A stretch of DNA of 64,000 nucleotides from Atherix ibis (GCA_958298945.1 OY282609.1:38847212-38911211), one strand, 5' to 3'; positions 21,500 through 33,565 are shown, counted from the first letter of the stretch. Notes: generated from the letters alone by a model not told the origin. Made by a program: numbers and translations.

Positions 21500-23020
21500 A
21501 TTATTATTATATCAACTCAACTGTACTTACCTGTTATTTACTTAGAAAAAATTTAATTTTGTTTCCGTAATAAAAGTATATTTCTGAATATATAAATTTT
21601 TCCTATGTGAATACTCGATCATACTACTAATTTGTGAACAGTGTTATCCTAAATTAAAGAGGAAATAATCTAAAAGTATTTAAAAAAATTTAGGATATTT
21701 TTTTATTTTTCTCAGCAAAACAATTTTTTATCACATGAAAGATGAACACTTGCAGAGGTGTATATTATCAATATTTTCCATTAAGCAAAGCTTTTAGAAG
21801 TTGCATTTCGTATTATCTTACAAATATTTGAAATTTTTTTTGTGAAATAAAAAAATGTAATAATAATATATGATTCGTAATTGTGAAAATTTAATTAGTA
21901 ATACCAGTTCTATTTTATAGAATTATTTGCATTTACAAAATTGTAGTACAATATGATACTGCACTAATATCAACTTTCAATCATTTATTCTATACGCAAG
22001 ATACATATATGTGTAATTATTTTATATAAAAAATCAATAGGCATCCAGCTTTTATCACGTCTTATTACACGCGAAATTATGAAAAATAAACTAACAGTGG
22101 AATAACATGTAATAAAATCTGGAAGTTCATTGTTTCAGTTGTAGAAGCAGACAACAGAATTCCTTAAACAAATTCTTATTGGTTCTCAAATTTCAAATAT
22201 ATGTGTCGCCGTTAAGAGTAAAATTTTCCTTAACCACAATATTTCTAGTTCTTTGCAGATTATTCTAACTTCCATTAAGTAGTTCTACTTTAAAATTTTA
22301 AAATAAAAAAATTTATGTTTCTCTTAAGTCATACAATATTATATTTTTGTTCTGTGAAGTCATATACAGTTTAATTTAAGTGTTTTCATATTGTTAAATC
22401 AAAGATTTAGTAATCAATATAATATATGAGTCTTAATATTACTGCCTGTTAGGCAACTTATTCTTCTATAATTTGAGCGTAGATTACACATATTTAGTAA
22501 TAGTCAAAATAAAATAACTGTTCCATCTTATATTTAATAAATTATATTATATATGTTATAAGCTTCAAAGAAATTAATACAAAATATAGCAAAATATTTC
22601 TTATAAATAAAGTTAAATTCAGTTATATAAATTTATTACCTTATGATTATTTAAATCATATTTTTTCGTTACTTTCGAAGAATTTGATACTTTTACAGAA
22701 CTGATAAATAAATATAGTATTTATTGCTATCTTCATATAAAAATTGTTAAAAACATTTTTATGAAATATTCATTTAAATGTTAATATTTCGGTCGGTTAA
22801 AAAAAAGAATTCTATTTTTTAAAATTTCGGAGACTGCAAAAACTGTAAATGCAATAACCAAAGGTGTTAATTTCTCCATTGGATGGGATCAAGAAGAAAA
22901 TAAAAATAATGTTTATAAATTCAGTAATAAAAGAAATCTGAAGCCGAGTGTAAAAGGAAAAGGTAATGGAAGAAGGTATAAAAATTGGGAGGGGTAAACA
23001 TTTAATTTAAATAAAAATTT
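21500..23020. other. spire 3' flank, AT-rich
   Basis: Immediately after the spire stop there are AATAAA-like words (for example AATAAAAG near 21567) that could serve as poly-A signals. Beyond that I see no gene. Confidence 0.4.
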
Positions 23021-23109
23021 ATATTTTCAATTAAAATAAAAATAAAAATTATAAAAAGAGATTCTCAATACGAAAAAAACAGGAATAAAATAGCTGCAAC
23101 TGATCGGTG

Positions 23110-23560
23110 ATTGAAGTGGGAGAGAACTAGATGTTGAGTCCCCTAGCCGCGTTGAATCGGGCGCAGTAAAAGAATAGTCCCCTAGCCGCCGAGATAAGAC
23201 GGTGGATCCATCTACCATCGGTGGCATTATCAAAATGATTTTGCCACCTCCTTTTGGACTCGTTTCTTTCCTTCGTAGAAGCCTCGAATCGCGCCACAGC
23301 GTCAGAACAACCTCTTCGGCGGTACAGGCTCTGCCGCTCATCTGCCAGTATTGTAAATCGGTATCATTCAAGGCCACAAAACAAATGGGCTCGTAAGACA
23401 CTGTTCGGAATGCGCAAGCCACCCTCAATGCACTCCTACGGTAGATTGGGACAACTCCACGTATGTAGGTTTCTCTACTCAACCCATCCGCCCATATTAG
23501 CCCAGCATACAGCAGGATTGGCCCGGCCACTTTCGCTGGTATGGTCCTCCTGCTCTCCCA
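23110..23560 (-). pseudogene. R1-like non-LTR retrotransposon, RT C-terminal region
   Basis: The - strand reads GPILLYAGLIWADGL, then RRSALRVACAFRTVSYEPIC (about 23445-23385), a pattern typical of the region downstream of the RT palm in R1-clade ORF2. After a frame change come EASTKERNESKRRWQNHF (about 23290-23236) and ATDGRWIHRLIS (about 23230-23195), the next conserved block. A related fragment occurs at 32830-33230. There are frameshifts and the element is truncated on both sides. Confidence 0.75.
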
Positions 23561-23689
23561 AGGTTCGGCATTTAGCGCGCCAACGCCATGTATCTTAATA
23601 CATATTTTTATATATTATATAGATTCTTAAACGGGTGTGTGTGTGGATATTTATTTGGACAAGGAAATGTGTGTTTCTGTAGGTGAGGG

Positions 23690-23945
23690 GTGTGTGATGA
23701 AATGGTCTATAAGAAGTTGTGATTTATTATCTTTGGACTTGTTCTTTTGGGGTTATTTGAAGTCATTGGTAACACCAGCAACCGATGGTGCATTTATATT
23801 GAATATTGAACGCCAAGTACGTAAAATAAGGCCGGATTTATTACGGAAGGTGGTCGAAAATTGGAACCACCATATTCGGTTCTGTAAACGAAGAACCACG
23901 ATATGAGGCGGCCACTTGAATGATGTTTTATCATAATAAATTTTG
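23690..23945 (+). pseudogene. mariner/Tc1-type transposase C-terminal fragment
   Basis: The + strand frame 23637-23906 contains RSCDLLSLDLFFWGYLKSLV (about 23725-23785), matching the widespread D-L-x-P-x-D-F-x-L-W-G-Y-L-K-S block that carries the last catalytic Asp of mariner-family transposases. Here the P of PLD reads S. It continues INIERQVRKIRPDLLRKV-like sequence and VVENWNHHIRFC. No terminal repeats were identified around it. Confidence 0.6.
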
Positions 23946-23949
23946 CTCT

Positions 23950-25450
23950 GCTACATTTTTGCTTTGTTTTATTTGAAAAAAAAAAAACAAAATATATTCT
24001 TTTTTTAGTTGATATAATAATAATTTAAAAAATTGAAAACTGCACGCTTAATAATAAGTTTTTTGTTTTTTTTTCTCAAATTTATGCACGTAATGTTTAT
24101 TTTAGCCACACTCATTTTATTAATTTTTTTTTAAATAATTGAAATACAAAGCGAAATATTAATCGAAAAGAATTTCTAAGAAATTTGATGGGAAGAAGGA
24201 AAAATTAGGTGTGTTTGGGATTGAAGAGAGAGAGCCATTTTGGAAGGAGTCTAGATATTACTAAATACCGCCCTTAGTACTTTATTAGCCCGTAATGATG
24301 TTGGAAGTGCTCCTGATTCTACGATGATGTAAATACGTGTGAGGGGGGTGTGGAGGTACCATTCTTCATCAGAACCGGAGGAGGGGTGAAATAAAAATAA
24401 TAAAACTTCCTTTTTTTTCTTATAAAGTATTACAAAATAATTTGTCTTAAAAACTAACAATCATTAAAAAAAAATTTCAATTATAAAACTTACAGCACAC
24501 GTTTCTGGGCGGACAAAAATTCAATCACCATATTTTTGTATACTTTGGTATGTACAGGTCTGTACAAAAAGTATCGTGAATTTCGAATTTCCGCGTGTTA
24601 CGCGGGTATTATTGATACTGGAATGGGCAAATTTTTTGGGAACGGCCAGGTAGGAGCAAATAACGCCACGACTCCTTCCAATATATCTCTTTTTCAATTC
24701 CTGCCATGTTTTTTTTAGAAAAGCCAATTAAATACAAAAAATTCAAAAGAAAAAAATATTTTTTTCCTCCTTTTTCCAATTTTTGTTTGGTCGCTATTTT
24801 TTTCGTTTAAGGAAAAAATTATTTTTTTCAATTATTTTTGACCTTCCTATACCCTAGCCTTCATCATTTGCCCCTTGAGAAATTCACATCTTTGATATTT
24901 CCAGTTTAAATAAACCCTTACGGCATGAATTTTTTTGTTATATTTGCATACGAAGGTGATAGTGACATGATATAGTACCTCCTACAATCCCACATGACTA
25001 ACCTGCCAGCATGACCTGTGACTCCTCGTTTTCTGAAGGTTCAGATTAACTTATGTTAGTCATTGGTCTAGAACTACACGCCCGTAATAAATGTAAATCA
25101 GTATTAGTATAATCTAAGAAAGAAACAGTGGGCTTGTGATAACTAAAATATGATATAAATAATTGTTATTCAAATTTCTCTAAATATATAAATAAAACTC
25201 TGTTAATTGTAGTTTCATATTTAAATTAAAGGCTTTAATTTTGCTTTTAAGAAACCAACAATGAAATCACCACAATTGGTAATTAATGTATTGTATTGTA
25301 ATTTACAGTTGAGCAGAGCAGGCGCTGCTGTTGTATAAATTAGTAAATTTTAATAGATGAATTTGAGGTTGTTTTTTTCGTTCTTGATTAGGTGAGATGT
25401 AAATAGTAACTATTATTATAATTAGTCAATTATATAATTGAGAATTATTA
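23950..25450. other. Mixed AT-rich spacer
   Basis: No gene recognised. TACAGGTCTGTACAAAAAGT at about 24553-24572 resembles a mariner-family end, but no partner end was found. A - strand frame at 24521-24727 covers it with no known family. Confidence 0.4.
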
Positions 25451-25479
25451 AATAATACATCCATCTTTGAATTTATAAT

Positions 25480-26060
25480 GTTTGCATATCTTTATTATTT
25501 TTCTCAGATATGCATCGAGGTCTCTTAAACTTAGCTGCATTGTAAAAATTTAAATTATCGATATTTTCTTCGCTATTCTTTCCGATAAAGCAATATAATT
25601 GAATTTTATGTAACACCGTCATCAAGGTCCGAAACATACGCGCGTAAACTTTCACAATTTAATGAATATATTAATATTCTTTTTTTGTTGTGAAACTTTA
25701 CATTCTTACCATTTTGGTAACAATGTGAATCCCTTCGATGTGTGGTATTCTTGATAATGCCAAAGTGGACTAAATATTGAGGTTGAAAAAATAAACAACT
25801 TCACCGAAAGTTGCTCCTTGTGATTTATGAATTGTTATTGCGTTCAATCTTTATATTATTACAGCATTTCTTAAAATATTGTGAACCATAATGTACCACG
25901 AAACTTAACGAAAGCTTTATGTTCAGCACTATGGAATTCTCTTTAAATATCTTTGGAAACAGAAATTATTTTATTTTCTGTCATAATTAATATGGAATTA
26001 CTATAATTTTGAACGGCTACATTTGCCCTATTTCATTAGGGAAAGTAATATCAGTGTAGG
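25480..26060 (-). pseudogene. Helitron/PIF1-type helicase C-terminal remnant
   Basis: On the - strand, about 25850-25735 reads AITIHKSQGATFGEVVYFFN, then SRIPHIEGIHIVTKM. T-I-H-K-S-Q-G-A-T-F is a signature of the C-terminal motifs of PIF1-like helicases, the type carried by Helitrons. Its partner ALSRV block is visible as TLALSR. Upstream frames (EHKAFVKFRG) and downstream frames (to 25473) are consistent but shifted. Host PIF1 is possible; the decay and setting favour a Helitron. It is on the opposite strand to the Helitron N-terminal remnant at 10.8 kb, so it belongs to another copy. Confidence 0.6.
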
Positions 26061-26410
26061 TATTTATAAGTCCTACTTTTCTATTTATATCACATTTTTA
26101 TTTATAAGCACTTAATTTATATTTTTATTTATGAGCAATACATTCATATTTTTATTTATAAACAATTTATTCATATTTTTATTTTAATTATTCATATTAT
26201 ATTACGAGTATTATTTTTATTTTTATTCTTATTTTATATTAAAGAGTCCAACAAGGCACGATTACGACTCACTAATCAAATTATTATATACAAATTAATT
26301 TATAACTGCATGTGGACAGTTAAATTTATTATCAGTATACTAACCAAGTCCACTACATCACCCTTATACAATATAAAATTCACCGCTGTAAAACCTCACA
26401 CACTAATTCT
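26060..26410. other. AT-rich spacer with short tandem units
   Basis: Units of ATTTTTATTTATAA repeat at about 26090-26170. No gene. Confidence 0.5.
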
Positions 26411-26421
26411 ATATTTTTTTC

Positions 26422-27333
26422 TCAATCGACTGATCCGACTGTGATTTCTTCACGCTGTATTGACCTTGCTGGACACTTTTCGAATCCGTGCCCCTCTTCT
26501 GCACAGTGAGAGCATGTCTCCAAGTTCTTACAGAACTTAGCGATATGCCCATACGCCTGGCACCTGAAGCATCTCGAGGATCCGACGAAGTCCCTTATTG
26601 CACAGGACGTCCATCCAATAAAGACCCGCGCGCCCCCAGTAGCTTCTTTCGGCATTCTGGGTTGACCTCAATCACCCAGTTCGTTGCGTGAGAGTCCCTT
26701 TTCCCTGTTTTATAACAGACCTTCACTTTACTTGCCTCCATAGTATCACCATTTTGGTCCACTATTGAAGCAGCTATTTCCTCAGGGGTTATCTCATTGG
26801 ATACACCCAGGACAATTAGTCTCGGGTTTACCCTCTTGTTCTCGGCAATCTTTATTCCCACTTTTCCGACATCCTTATTTCCTAATAAGGCCACCATGTC
26901 TCTTTCTGTTGGAGTCTCGATGACCACGGCATCCGAGCCCGACCTCCTCACTGTCTGCACTCTAATTTTTTGACTTTCTGGGGTCAATAGCCAGTTTTAA
27001 GGCAGTATTTATTTCTTCCTGGGTTTTACAGCCAGAGTTTTCAGAAGCGGTAATCCTAACCGAGTATATTCTCCGGGGTTGTTTAACCGTAGGAACTGGT
27101 CGGGCAGTTATCTGACCCACTGGTTTCTTCCCTACTATGTCGGCAAAACTCAGCCTAGACTCCCTCACCCTAACCGCCAAGACGGCCATTTCTGTCACCA
27201 AATCTGAGACCGCCTCGTCCAGGCCCATCAGCAGTTCCACGATCTCTCCTACTCCTTTGCCGAGGTCCCCACCAACTGCCAGTTTATTGACGGCTCTTTT
27301 TAATTTGTATCTTCTAATGGAAGATAGAAACAT
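26422..27333 (-). pseudogene. R1-like retrotransposon ORF1 (gag-like protein)
   Basis: Three overlapping - strand frames make one protein with two frameshifts. 27333-26962 gives a helical N-terminus, SFADIVGKKP, then RRIYSVRITASENSG and INTALKLAIDPRKSK. 26987-26595 continues with KIRVQTVRRSGSDAVVIETP, PRLIVLGVSNEITPEEI and WVIEVNPECRKKLL. 26655-26422 ends in two CCHC knuckles, CFRCQAYGHIAKFC and CSHCAEEGHGFEKC. This is the standard layout of R1-clade ORF1, which binds element RNA. The frame joins lie near 26970 and 26620. ORF2 is absent; AT-rich DNA begins at 26410. The GC content is visibly higher than in the surroundings. Confidence 0.88.
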
Positions 27334-27870
27334 TATCAGTAAATATATAAATTTTTTTCTAAAATGTCGAAATAATATCGAAAATAAAAACCTGTTTTAA
27401 AAAAAAAAAAAGTTCGCCGGCGAGTAAAAGTTGACGTCGGCGATTTTATTTGTCGTCGTGATGAACGTCACTCGTTGTTTGTTTCTTCCTGTCTCGTGTA
27501 AACACTGTTCACCGTTTTAACTTTTTGTCTCGTGTAGACAGTATATTCACTTAATTATGAACGAGTTATGTAAATTCGGCAACTTTTTTAACTTCCGCAC
27601 TTTTCTCACTCACTTTAAGTCCGATTTCAATTTTTTTCGCTCTCCGCAGATGTAAGATTCTTATCGTTCAAAGTGCACCCACTTGTTACTGATTCTAGTC
27701 TGTTTTTTACTTCTTTTCTGCACTGCAAAATTGTCCGTGTGCAGTGTCTAATTTTTTTTCACATCACTGAAATTTCGCGATTTTTACAATTTTTTTTACT
27801 TTTGTTAAAGATAATTATGTTATCTTTACAAATATAACTTTTTATACCGTTTTTACGCAACAAAATCCTA
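27334..27870 (-). other. Probable 5' untranslated region of the R1-like element
   Basis: Non-coding, moderately GC-rich (CGCCGGCGAG near 27416, GACGTCGGCGA near 27433) directly upstream of the ORF1 start. It ends where Gypsy integrase sequence begins. The element start is not defined by any duplication I can see. Confidence 0.35.
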
Positions 27871-27875
27871 TTTTT

Positions 27876-28610
27876 TTATCGATTTTCTTGCCACCGAAAA
27901 ATATAAATGTTGTCTGGCTTTAGTCTATCTATTGATACAGGAAATACAATAACAAAATATTTCCTCAATCTACAGATAATCTTATAGGGTCCCTCGTATA
28001 GAGGACCTAAACTTGTTTTTACTTTATCAAGTCGGAAAAATACGAATTCATAATTATCGAGTGATTTTGAAATGGAAATAATGTTTTGTTTTACGTGCTG
28101 GGTATCCTTCGGGACTACATTCTGGCATTGCAACTCGCAGTTTTTCTATTACTGTGTCAGAATCTGTCTGCTCCGAATTTGGGTTGCCTACGAAAATTTC
28201 ACCAGGAAGACTTTTAGATTTTATCCATAAACCATTTCTGCGGGAGAGCATTATACATATTCTTTAATCGTAGCCTCTATACCGAGGAGGACAATAGAAA
28301 GCTCAAGACTCCAATCAACAGAATTACTTTTGCTTTGAGTAGGCTTTGAGTTTTCAATAAAGTCTCTCCAGCATGCTCTTAGCCTGGTGATCATATTATG
28401 CAAACATTTTCAGAATCCAAAAGTTTGGAAAGTTCTTGAAAAATATTTGATTATAAATGAGTTATTTGATCGATTGTAATACGAAGTGGAACACTAGATC
28501 TCGCGATATAATTTTCTACGAAAACTTTTGTGATTGTTGAATTTGTTATATTCCGTAGACAATAATCCATTTTGTAAATCGATCAACCACTTTCAACATG
28601 TAAAAAAATT
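27876..28610 (-). pseudogene. Gypsy-type integrase, C-terminal half (Gypsy-2)
   Basis: Read from 28610 leftwards: LKVVDRFTKWI, YNQIFFKNFPNFWILKM and AKSMLERL mark a worn integrase core. 28251-28054 then gives KSLPGEIFVGNPNSEQTDSD and TVIEKLRVAMPECSPEGYPA. After a frame change, 28090-27900 reads LDNYEFVFFRLDKVKTSLG, PLYEGPYKII and VSIDRLKPD, the C-terminal beta-barrel end of Gypsy Pol. Stops and frameshifts are present in the core, and the rest of pol is missing. Confidence 0.82.
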
Positions 28611-28689
28611 CCCTAGATGGTGAAAGTGATCCAATTACATTATTATTGTTTGGAAAAAATAACGTATATGTTTTTTTGGGGTGTTGGAA

Positions 28690-29410
28690 AGGATGGGAAA
28701 AGTATTAAAATTTAGATTAAAAATAAATATTTTTCTTTTAAATGTTAATTTTAGAGAAGTAAGATCAATAACCACCATACTCAGGAGCACATGTTTCAGA
28801 TAGGCATGCTTGAAGCTAGTATTTTGGAAAGATTGTGGGGGGGTGGGAACTTGGTGCTGAGATGTACTCTTACATCCACTATAGACAGAAAAAGGTCATG
28901 CCATAACATAAAGTAGATAACGGAGCCACTCGAGAATGTTAAGTTCTCTATGGAAGGGTGAGTGAGAAAAAAATAATAAGAAAGTAAAGAAGTGGGAAGG
29001 AAAGAAATTATTAAAAAAATTAAAAATGAAAATCAAGAAAGGCGCAAAGTGAGAGGGTAATATGGAAGGAAAGGTAAAAAGTCGCGAAGATTAAAATGGA
29101 TAGACAAAAAAATATCGAGAAAAACAACAAAAAGAGTTATTTTAAATAAAAGAAGGGAAAAGAATAAAAAAAGATTGAGTTTCAAAGTAAACGCAAAAAA
29201 TTATAAGAAAGAAGAAAAAAGCAAAAAAAAAATGCCTGGTTTTGGAGAGGCTTAAATGGAAATGATCTCTCTGGTCTGCCCCAACCGACCTATAGCACTC
29301 AACAAAAAATTTTGCGTGGCCCTTTATTTTTGTTGACGACGATGATCTCTGTTTCAGCCTATTATAGGGCAGTCAAGTACCTGTGGGGAGAAGGAACCGG
29401 GAACAAAAAT
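28690..29410 (-). repeat. Pyrimidine-rich dispersed repeat, copy 1
   Basis: On the - strand a promoter-like lead (CAGGTACTTGACTGCCCTAT...GGTCGGTTGGGGCAG) is followed by about 300 bases of almost pure C/T. Then comes a conserved tail containing AAGCATG...CTGAAACATGTGCTCCTGAG. The same order occurs at 31262-31830 (+), 57020-57870 (-) and 61080-61400 (+), and the lead alone at 33320-33565 (-). Because copy 33320-33565 joins an R1-like RT tail and the tail segment is also present after Gypsy zinc knuckles at 53030, the parent element is not settled. Confidence 0.65.
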
Positions 29411-29583
29411 ATCAGATTATTTAAATTCATTATAAAAATTTTAATTATTAATTAAGTTTTTGTTTATTATAAATTTTAAATTGTCATTGTGGTTATATTT
29501 ATTCTTCATTTTTTTGTTACAAAATAATTTATAGATTCAATTAGTTTTTATAATATTAAATATCAATTCTAATTGCTGTTAGA

Positions 29584-29684
29584 TTAACCGTATTAAAAAT
29601 TATATAAAATTAACCGTATTAAAAATTATATTGAAAATAAAAAAGTTTTATTTCCAATATAATTTTTAATACGGTTAATTTTTT
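29584..29684. repeat. Inverted repeat with flanking direct copy
   Basis: ATTAACCGTATTAAAAATTA occurs at about 29584, again at about 29609, and inverted at about 29662-29682. The last two form near-perfect arms of about 37 bp around a few bases, with one mismatch. Confidence 0.85.
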
Positions 29685-30045
29685 ATTTATTTCAGTGAGA
29701 GAAAATGGACGGCAGAAGGAGAAAAAAGTTTTATATAATAATTTTACCATATTTTTTTTCTTTTTTTTAGTGCTTAATTTATTTGTAACAACACATATTT
29801 TTTATTTTTTTCCTCCCTTTTTGTTTTTTTTTTGTCTTTTTCTTATGATTTATTTATTTTTATTAATACTGTATTTATCTTCTAATTATAATTTATTTTG
29901 TAACCTTTTTTTTCTGTAATAAAAATAGTGAATTGCAGACAATAACAATCAAAAACTGTATTTTACCGCGATTCGCACAAAAAAACTTATTTATATTTAC
30001 CTAAAATATTTTTAACTGACCTGTGTTTTCTTGATAGATGTTAAA

Positions 30046-30312
30046 CACCTCTCCGGTGGTCCTCTCCAACTTCATCCCTAACTTCATTCCGTAATAATTC
30101 CTTTTCTGCATTTTCTTTCCTCAGCTCAAATTGAGCCGTTTTAGTCCTTGTTATATCAGCTGGTGATAAATTCAAGATTTGCTCTAAATTGACTTTTCCA
30201 TTTAGCAAAACGAATTCATGAAAGTCGCCACAATATTCTTCGTCATTATAAATCTGAGGCGGTAGTGGATGCCTAGGCGTTGCATCACTAACGATACCGC
30301 CCTTACACGTAG
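30046..30312 (-). pseudogene. Unrecognised coding-like fragment
   Basis: A single - strand frame without stops for about 88 codons and no usable start. It includes PRHPLPPQIYNDEEYCGDF, LEQILNLSPADITRTKTAQF and an Arg/Glu-rich coiled tail LRKENAEKELLRNEV ending at a stop at about 30046. Codon and residue composition look protein-like and unlike the AT-rich surroundings. I do not recognise the family. It could be an exon, a transposon-encoded accessory protein or a pseudogene piece. Confidence 0.35.
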
Positions 30313-30319
30313 CCTTTGT

Positions 30320-31255
30320 TTATGAAAATTGCCTATTTTATTCCTCAATGAAAATTGCCTATTTTAATTCCAATACATTAACTTCTCACGAATAATTGAT
30401 AAATTTTTCTTAAGAGCGTACACTCACGATAAGGCTATAAAATTCCCTATTCTGTCAAATACGGTTCACAATATTTTAACTTGAATAAATTATACTTAAA
30501 TTTTAATTAAGACTTATATAAGAAAACTTATAATTAAGTATGTTGACATACTTAATTAAGCCACACTTCTGATTTTCATATTGATAACTATTTGGCTTAG
30601 TTTTTGATTTAAAAAAACATTGCCTATAAAATTACAATTCAAAAAATGTTAAAACCGTTTAAAATATTATTTATAATTTACATGTACATTTGATTTCGAC
30701 TTAAATGAATAAAACTTTAAAATTTAAAACCTATGAAATGCTATTTTATAGTTTAGTTTTAAATTTACATTTGATTTCGCCTTAAATTTAATCAAAATTG
30801 AACACCTGTATATATATATTTTTATTTCTTTGCAAATATAATATTCAAATGAAAATTATATATATTGTAATGTATATTTCATATAAAATTCAATTTTTCT
30901 AATCTAATACAATGACGTAACAATATATGCAGAAACAGGGAAATAGAAGAAAAAAATTACTTATCTGAAAAAAATTCAGTGTTTGTCTTCTTTTGGCCTC
31001 CTCTGATCTTGTTCTTCTTACGATTAAAAAAAATCGTGCAAAACAGCAATCTTGTGACCATAAAAAAGTTTTTCTTTTCTCTCTCTTCTGTTCTTTCCTA
31101 ATTTTTTCTCTCTCATAATTTATCTACCTGTCTACAATTATCTATAATCAGGTTTTTTTGTCTTTTTGTTTCTCCTTCCTTGTAGCTATGTTTTTTCGTG
31201 TCCTTTATTTTTATCGTATTTTTCTTATTTTAAAATTGTAAATTTTATTGTATTT
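30320..31255. other. AT-rich spacer
   Basis: No gene. A short palindrome (TTAATTAAG arms) lies at about 30531-30560. Confidence 0.5.
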
Positions 31256-31261
31256 TAAATA

Positions 31262-31830
31262 ATGCCAACAAGGCGTCGGCCGGCTTCACTAATTTTTTTT
31301 ATTCTGCTATTTTCTTTTTTTGGGTTTCCTTTAGGACTCTTCTTTTTTTTCTTTTTTTTTTGCCTATTCATTTTCGTCTTCGCAATTTTTTCACCTTCCC
31401 TCTTATTTCCTATTTCTCTCCCCATTGAGTTTTTTTCTTCTTTTAATTTTGTTTATAATTTCTTTTTTTTACTTCTTTTTTTCTCATTTCTCGTCCCATG
31501 GAAAGCTTAATACCCTCGGACGTCTCCATTGTCCCCTTTATGTTTTTGGCATAGTATTTTCTGTTTATAATGGGTGTGAGAGCACATATCAGAACAAATT
31601 TTGAAGTCAACAATCTATCCAGAAGTTAACAGTCTATCATAGCATCAAGCATGTCCAGCTGAACCATGTGCTCTCTGAGTATGGTGATCATACTCCTGTG
31701 GATCTTAATGTTCATTAATTTTAATCTAAATTTTAATACCTTCCCATCGCTATCCAACGTCCAGGAAAATCGCCGATACAAATTTTTTTCAAATTTTAAC
31801 AATTGTGAATATTATTTTTCAATTCGTCCC
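31262..31830 (+). repeat. Pyrimidine-rich dispersed repeat, copy 2
   Basis: C/T-rich tract 31270-31490, then CCCATGGAAAGC, GGCATAGTATTTTCTG, GGGTGTGAGAGCACATAT and AGCATGTCCAGCTGAA, then CTCTGAGTATGGTGATCATA, all shared with the copies at 57 kb and 61 kb. The predicted proteins in this tract (runs of F and L) are artefacts of the pyrimidine run. Confidence 0.7.
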
Positions 31831-31929
31831 CCATTTAAACATTATTGATGTTAGCAATGCTTCTACTCACATTTTTTGCTATGGTTTTATTCAAATAAAA
31901 GGAAGAAAAATACATACCAATACTTTATA

Positions 31930-32400
31930 CATCATAAATCGTCTTTATTTTTATTGAAATTTGACTTAGTGTCATAATATAATTTGAATTTAGACATACC
32001 CTGATATCCAGCAAACTGAAGTATTTATATAAAATTTTACTGCATAAAGCATTCATGGTGCACAATGCATTAATGTACATAAGCAGAAGTGCATAGCGAT
32101 GTACTTTTCTAGTAGGATATACCATGGCAGGTGTGTCTGAGGAATACACATTCCTGAAATTATAGGAATATAAATTCTCGCAAGAATGGTAAGTTCTTTG
32201 ATTGAAGTTATTCGTAGGTTGTACGGAGATTTATTATTTTTGAAAAAAAAAGATCTTACAAAACTCTTCTAGAGTTCTATTTTGATCATATCTTACTTGA
32301 AACCAGCAACCTTTAGGCTGAGTAAGATCAAACGGAAGGAACTCACTCGTTATCAGTTTTCCCATAGCACGCGTACATTCGTACCATGTGAGAACATGTC
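31930..32400 (-). repeat. Dispersed repeat, inverted relative to 61800-62200
   Basis: Its - strand (ACGCGTGCTATGGGAAAACT, then GATCTTACTCAG, CTCCGTACAACCTACGAATA, CATCGCTATGCACTTCTGCT) matches the + strand of 61845-62160 with about 80% identity by eye. Partial open frames exist (for example 32149-31925) but I recognise no protein. Confidence 0.7.
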
Positions 32401-32829
32401 GGAGGAATATCCTCTTGAAGGTAATTCATATTTTTCTTTATGAAATTGGATTATTGCATTTTTTTCTTATATATTTGAGGTCAAAATAATAATTTATATT
32501 ACAATATTGGATTGAATGCTTTTAAACAATATTGGATTGCATGTTAATTATTTTTTACTTATCTTTCTTTTATTATTAATTTTTTTCTTAAAACTTTTCC
32601 ATTAATACCACTTTTGTTGAATTATATTTATTGTTTGATTTATACTCTTCGTCAATCCATAAGTAGCTTTTGCTAAAAAATACAATATTAAAAATTAATT
32701 TTTCTACCATTCCAAATTGTTAAATCTCTTATAACTGACATTTCATTACTTCCGCAACTTTCTCTCGTTTTTTTTAATCACTATAATTTATAGCTTTTAT
32801 ATTATTTAAATTAAAATATTATTAATGCA

Positions 32830-33230
32830 GAGCCACGACATTATCCGGTATCAGAGGTCTGCCAGCGAACTTCTGAACACATACTTCGCGCTCTCCAATA
32901 TCCCATCACAACTAGAACACATTGGACTAGAATCCAATTTAAAGCGGAATTAGTACGCCCGAAAACTTCCGTATCCCGTTAAAAATTGTGATATATAGTA
33001 ACCAACATCATCATGCCGTCGGTCTATCCATAGATCTACCACCGAGATAAGATGGTCAGTGCATTTGCCATCGGTGGCTTCAGCCCAATGATTTTGCAAC
33101 CTCCTCTTGGGTTCGTTTCTTTCCTCCAAACATACCACGGATCGTACCACAGCGTCACAACGACCTTTCCGATGGTACAACCTCTGCCGCTTATTAATTT
33201 TTATCAATTTTTCTACCAAGTTAATATTTG
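32830..33230 (-). pseudogene. R1-like RT C-terminal region, second fragment
   Basis: The - strand frame 33219-32950 reads YHRKGRCDAVVRSVVCLEER, NEPKRRLQNHWAEATDGKCT, DHLISVVDLWIDRRHDDVGY and QFLTGYGSFRAY. A frame change gives CSSCDGILESAKYVF (about 32910-32865). These are the conserved tail blocks of R1-clade ORF2, including the final Cys cluster, and are related to the fragment at 23110-23560. Its upstream side joins directly to the pyrimidine-rich lead at 33320, so the middle of the element is deleted. Confidence 0.75.
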
Positions 33231-33319
33231 GAGATTTAACTTTTGTAAGCTCATGTTCATAACATCTACTTTAGATTGGCTTACCCTAATACTGTTATGT
33301 AGAAAGAAGGTGAATAGTA

Positions 33320-33565
33320 TGGAAGATGAAAATGCGTAGGCAAGAAAAGAAAAAATCCGAAGACCTGGTTGCGGGAGCTTTATATGAAAATGCTCTTCCT
33401 AGCCTACGCTTTATATGAAAATGCTCTTCCTAGCCGACCAGGAAGAGCATTTCCATCCAATATATCTGGAGTGCCCCTTTTGTTTGATGACAATGATCTT
33501 TCTTTAACCCTTTAGAGGGCAACCGAGTATCTGTAAAGAGCAGGAACCTCGAATAAATTACAATT
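33320..33565 (-). repeat. Pyrimidine-rich dispersed repeat, lead segment only (copy 3)
   Basis: The - strand begins AGGTTCCTGCTC...GATACTCGGTTGCCCTCTAA, then GGCACTCCAGATATATT and a short C/T tract with GCATTTTCATCTTCC, as in the other copies. A 28-bp tandem duplication (GCTTTATATGAAAATGCTCT) at 33377 and 33408, followed by an inverted GGAAGAGCATTTCC, disturbs it. Confidence 0.65.

Noticed and set aside
24553..24572. TACAGGTCTGTACAAAAAGT as a mariner terminal repeat
   Set aside because: No inverted partner was found near it or near the transposase tail at 23.7-23.9 kb.
31262..31510. 82-codon + strand hydrophobic frame resembling a multi-pass membrane protein
   Set aside because: Same pyrimidine-tract artefact in repeat copy 2.
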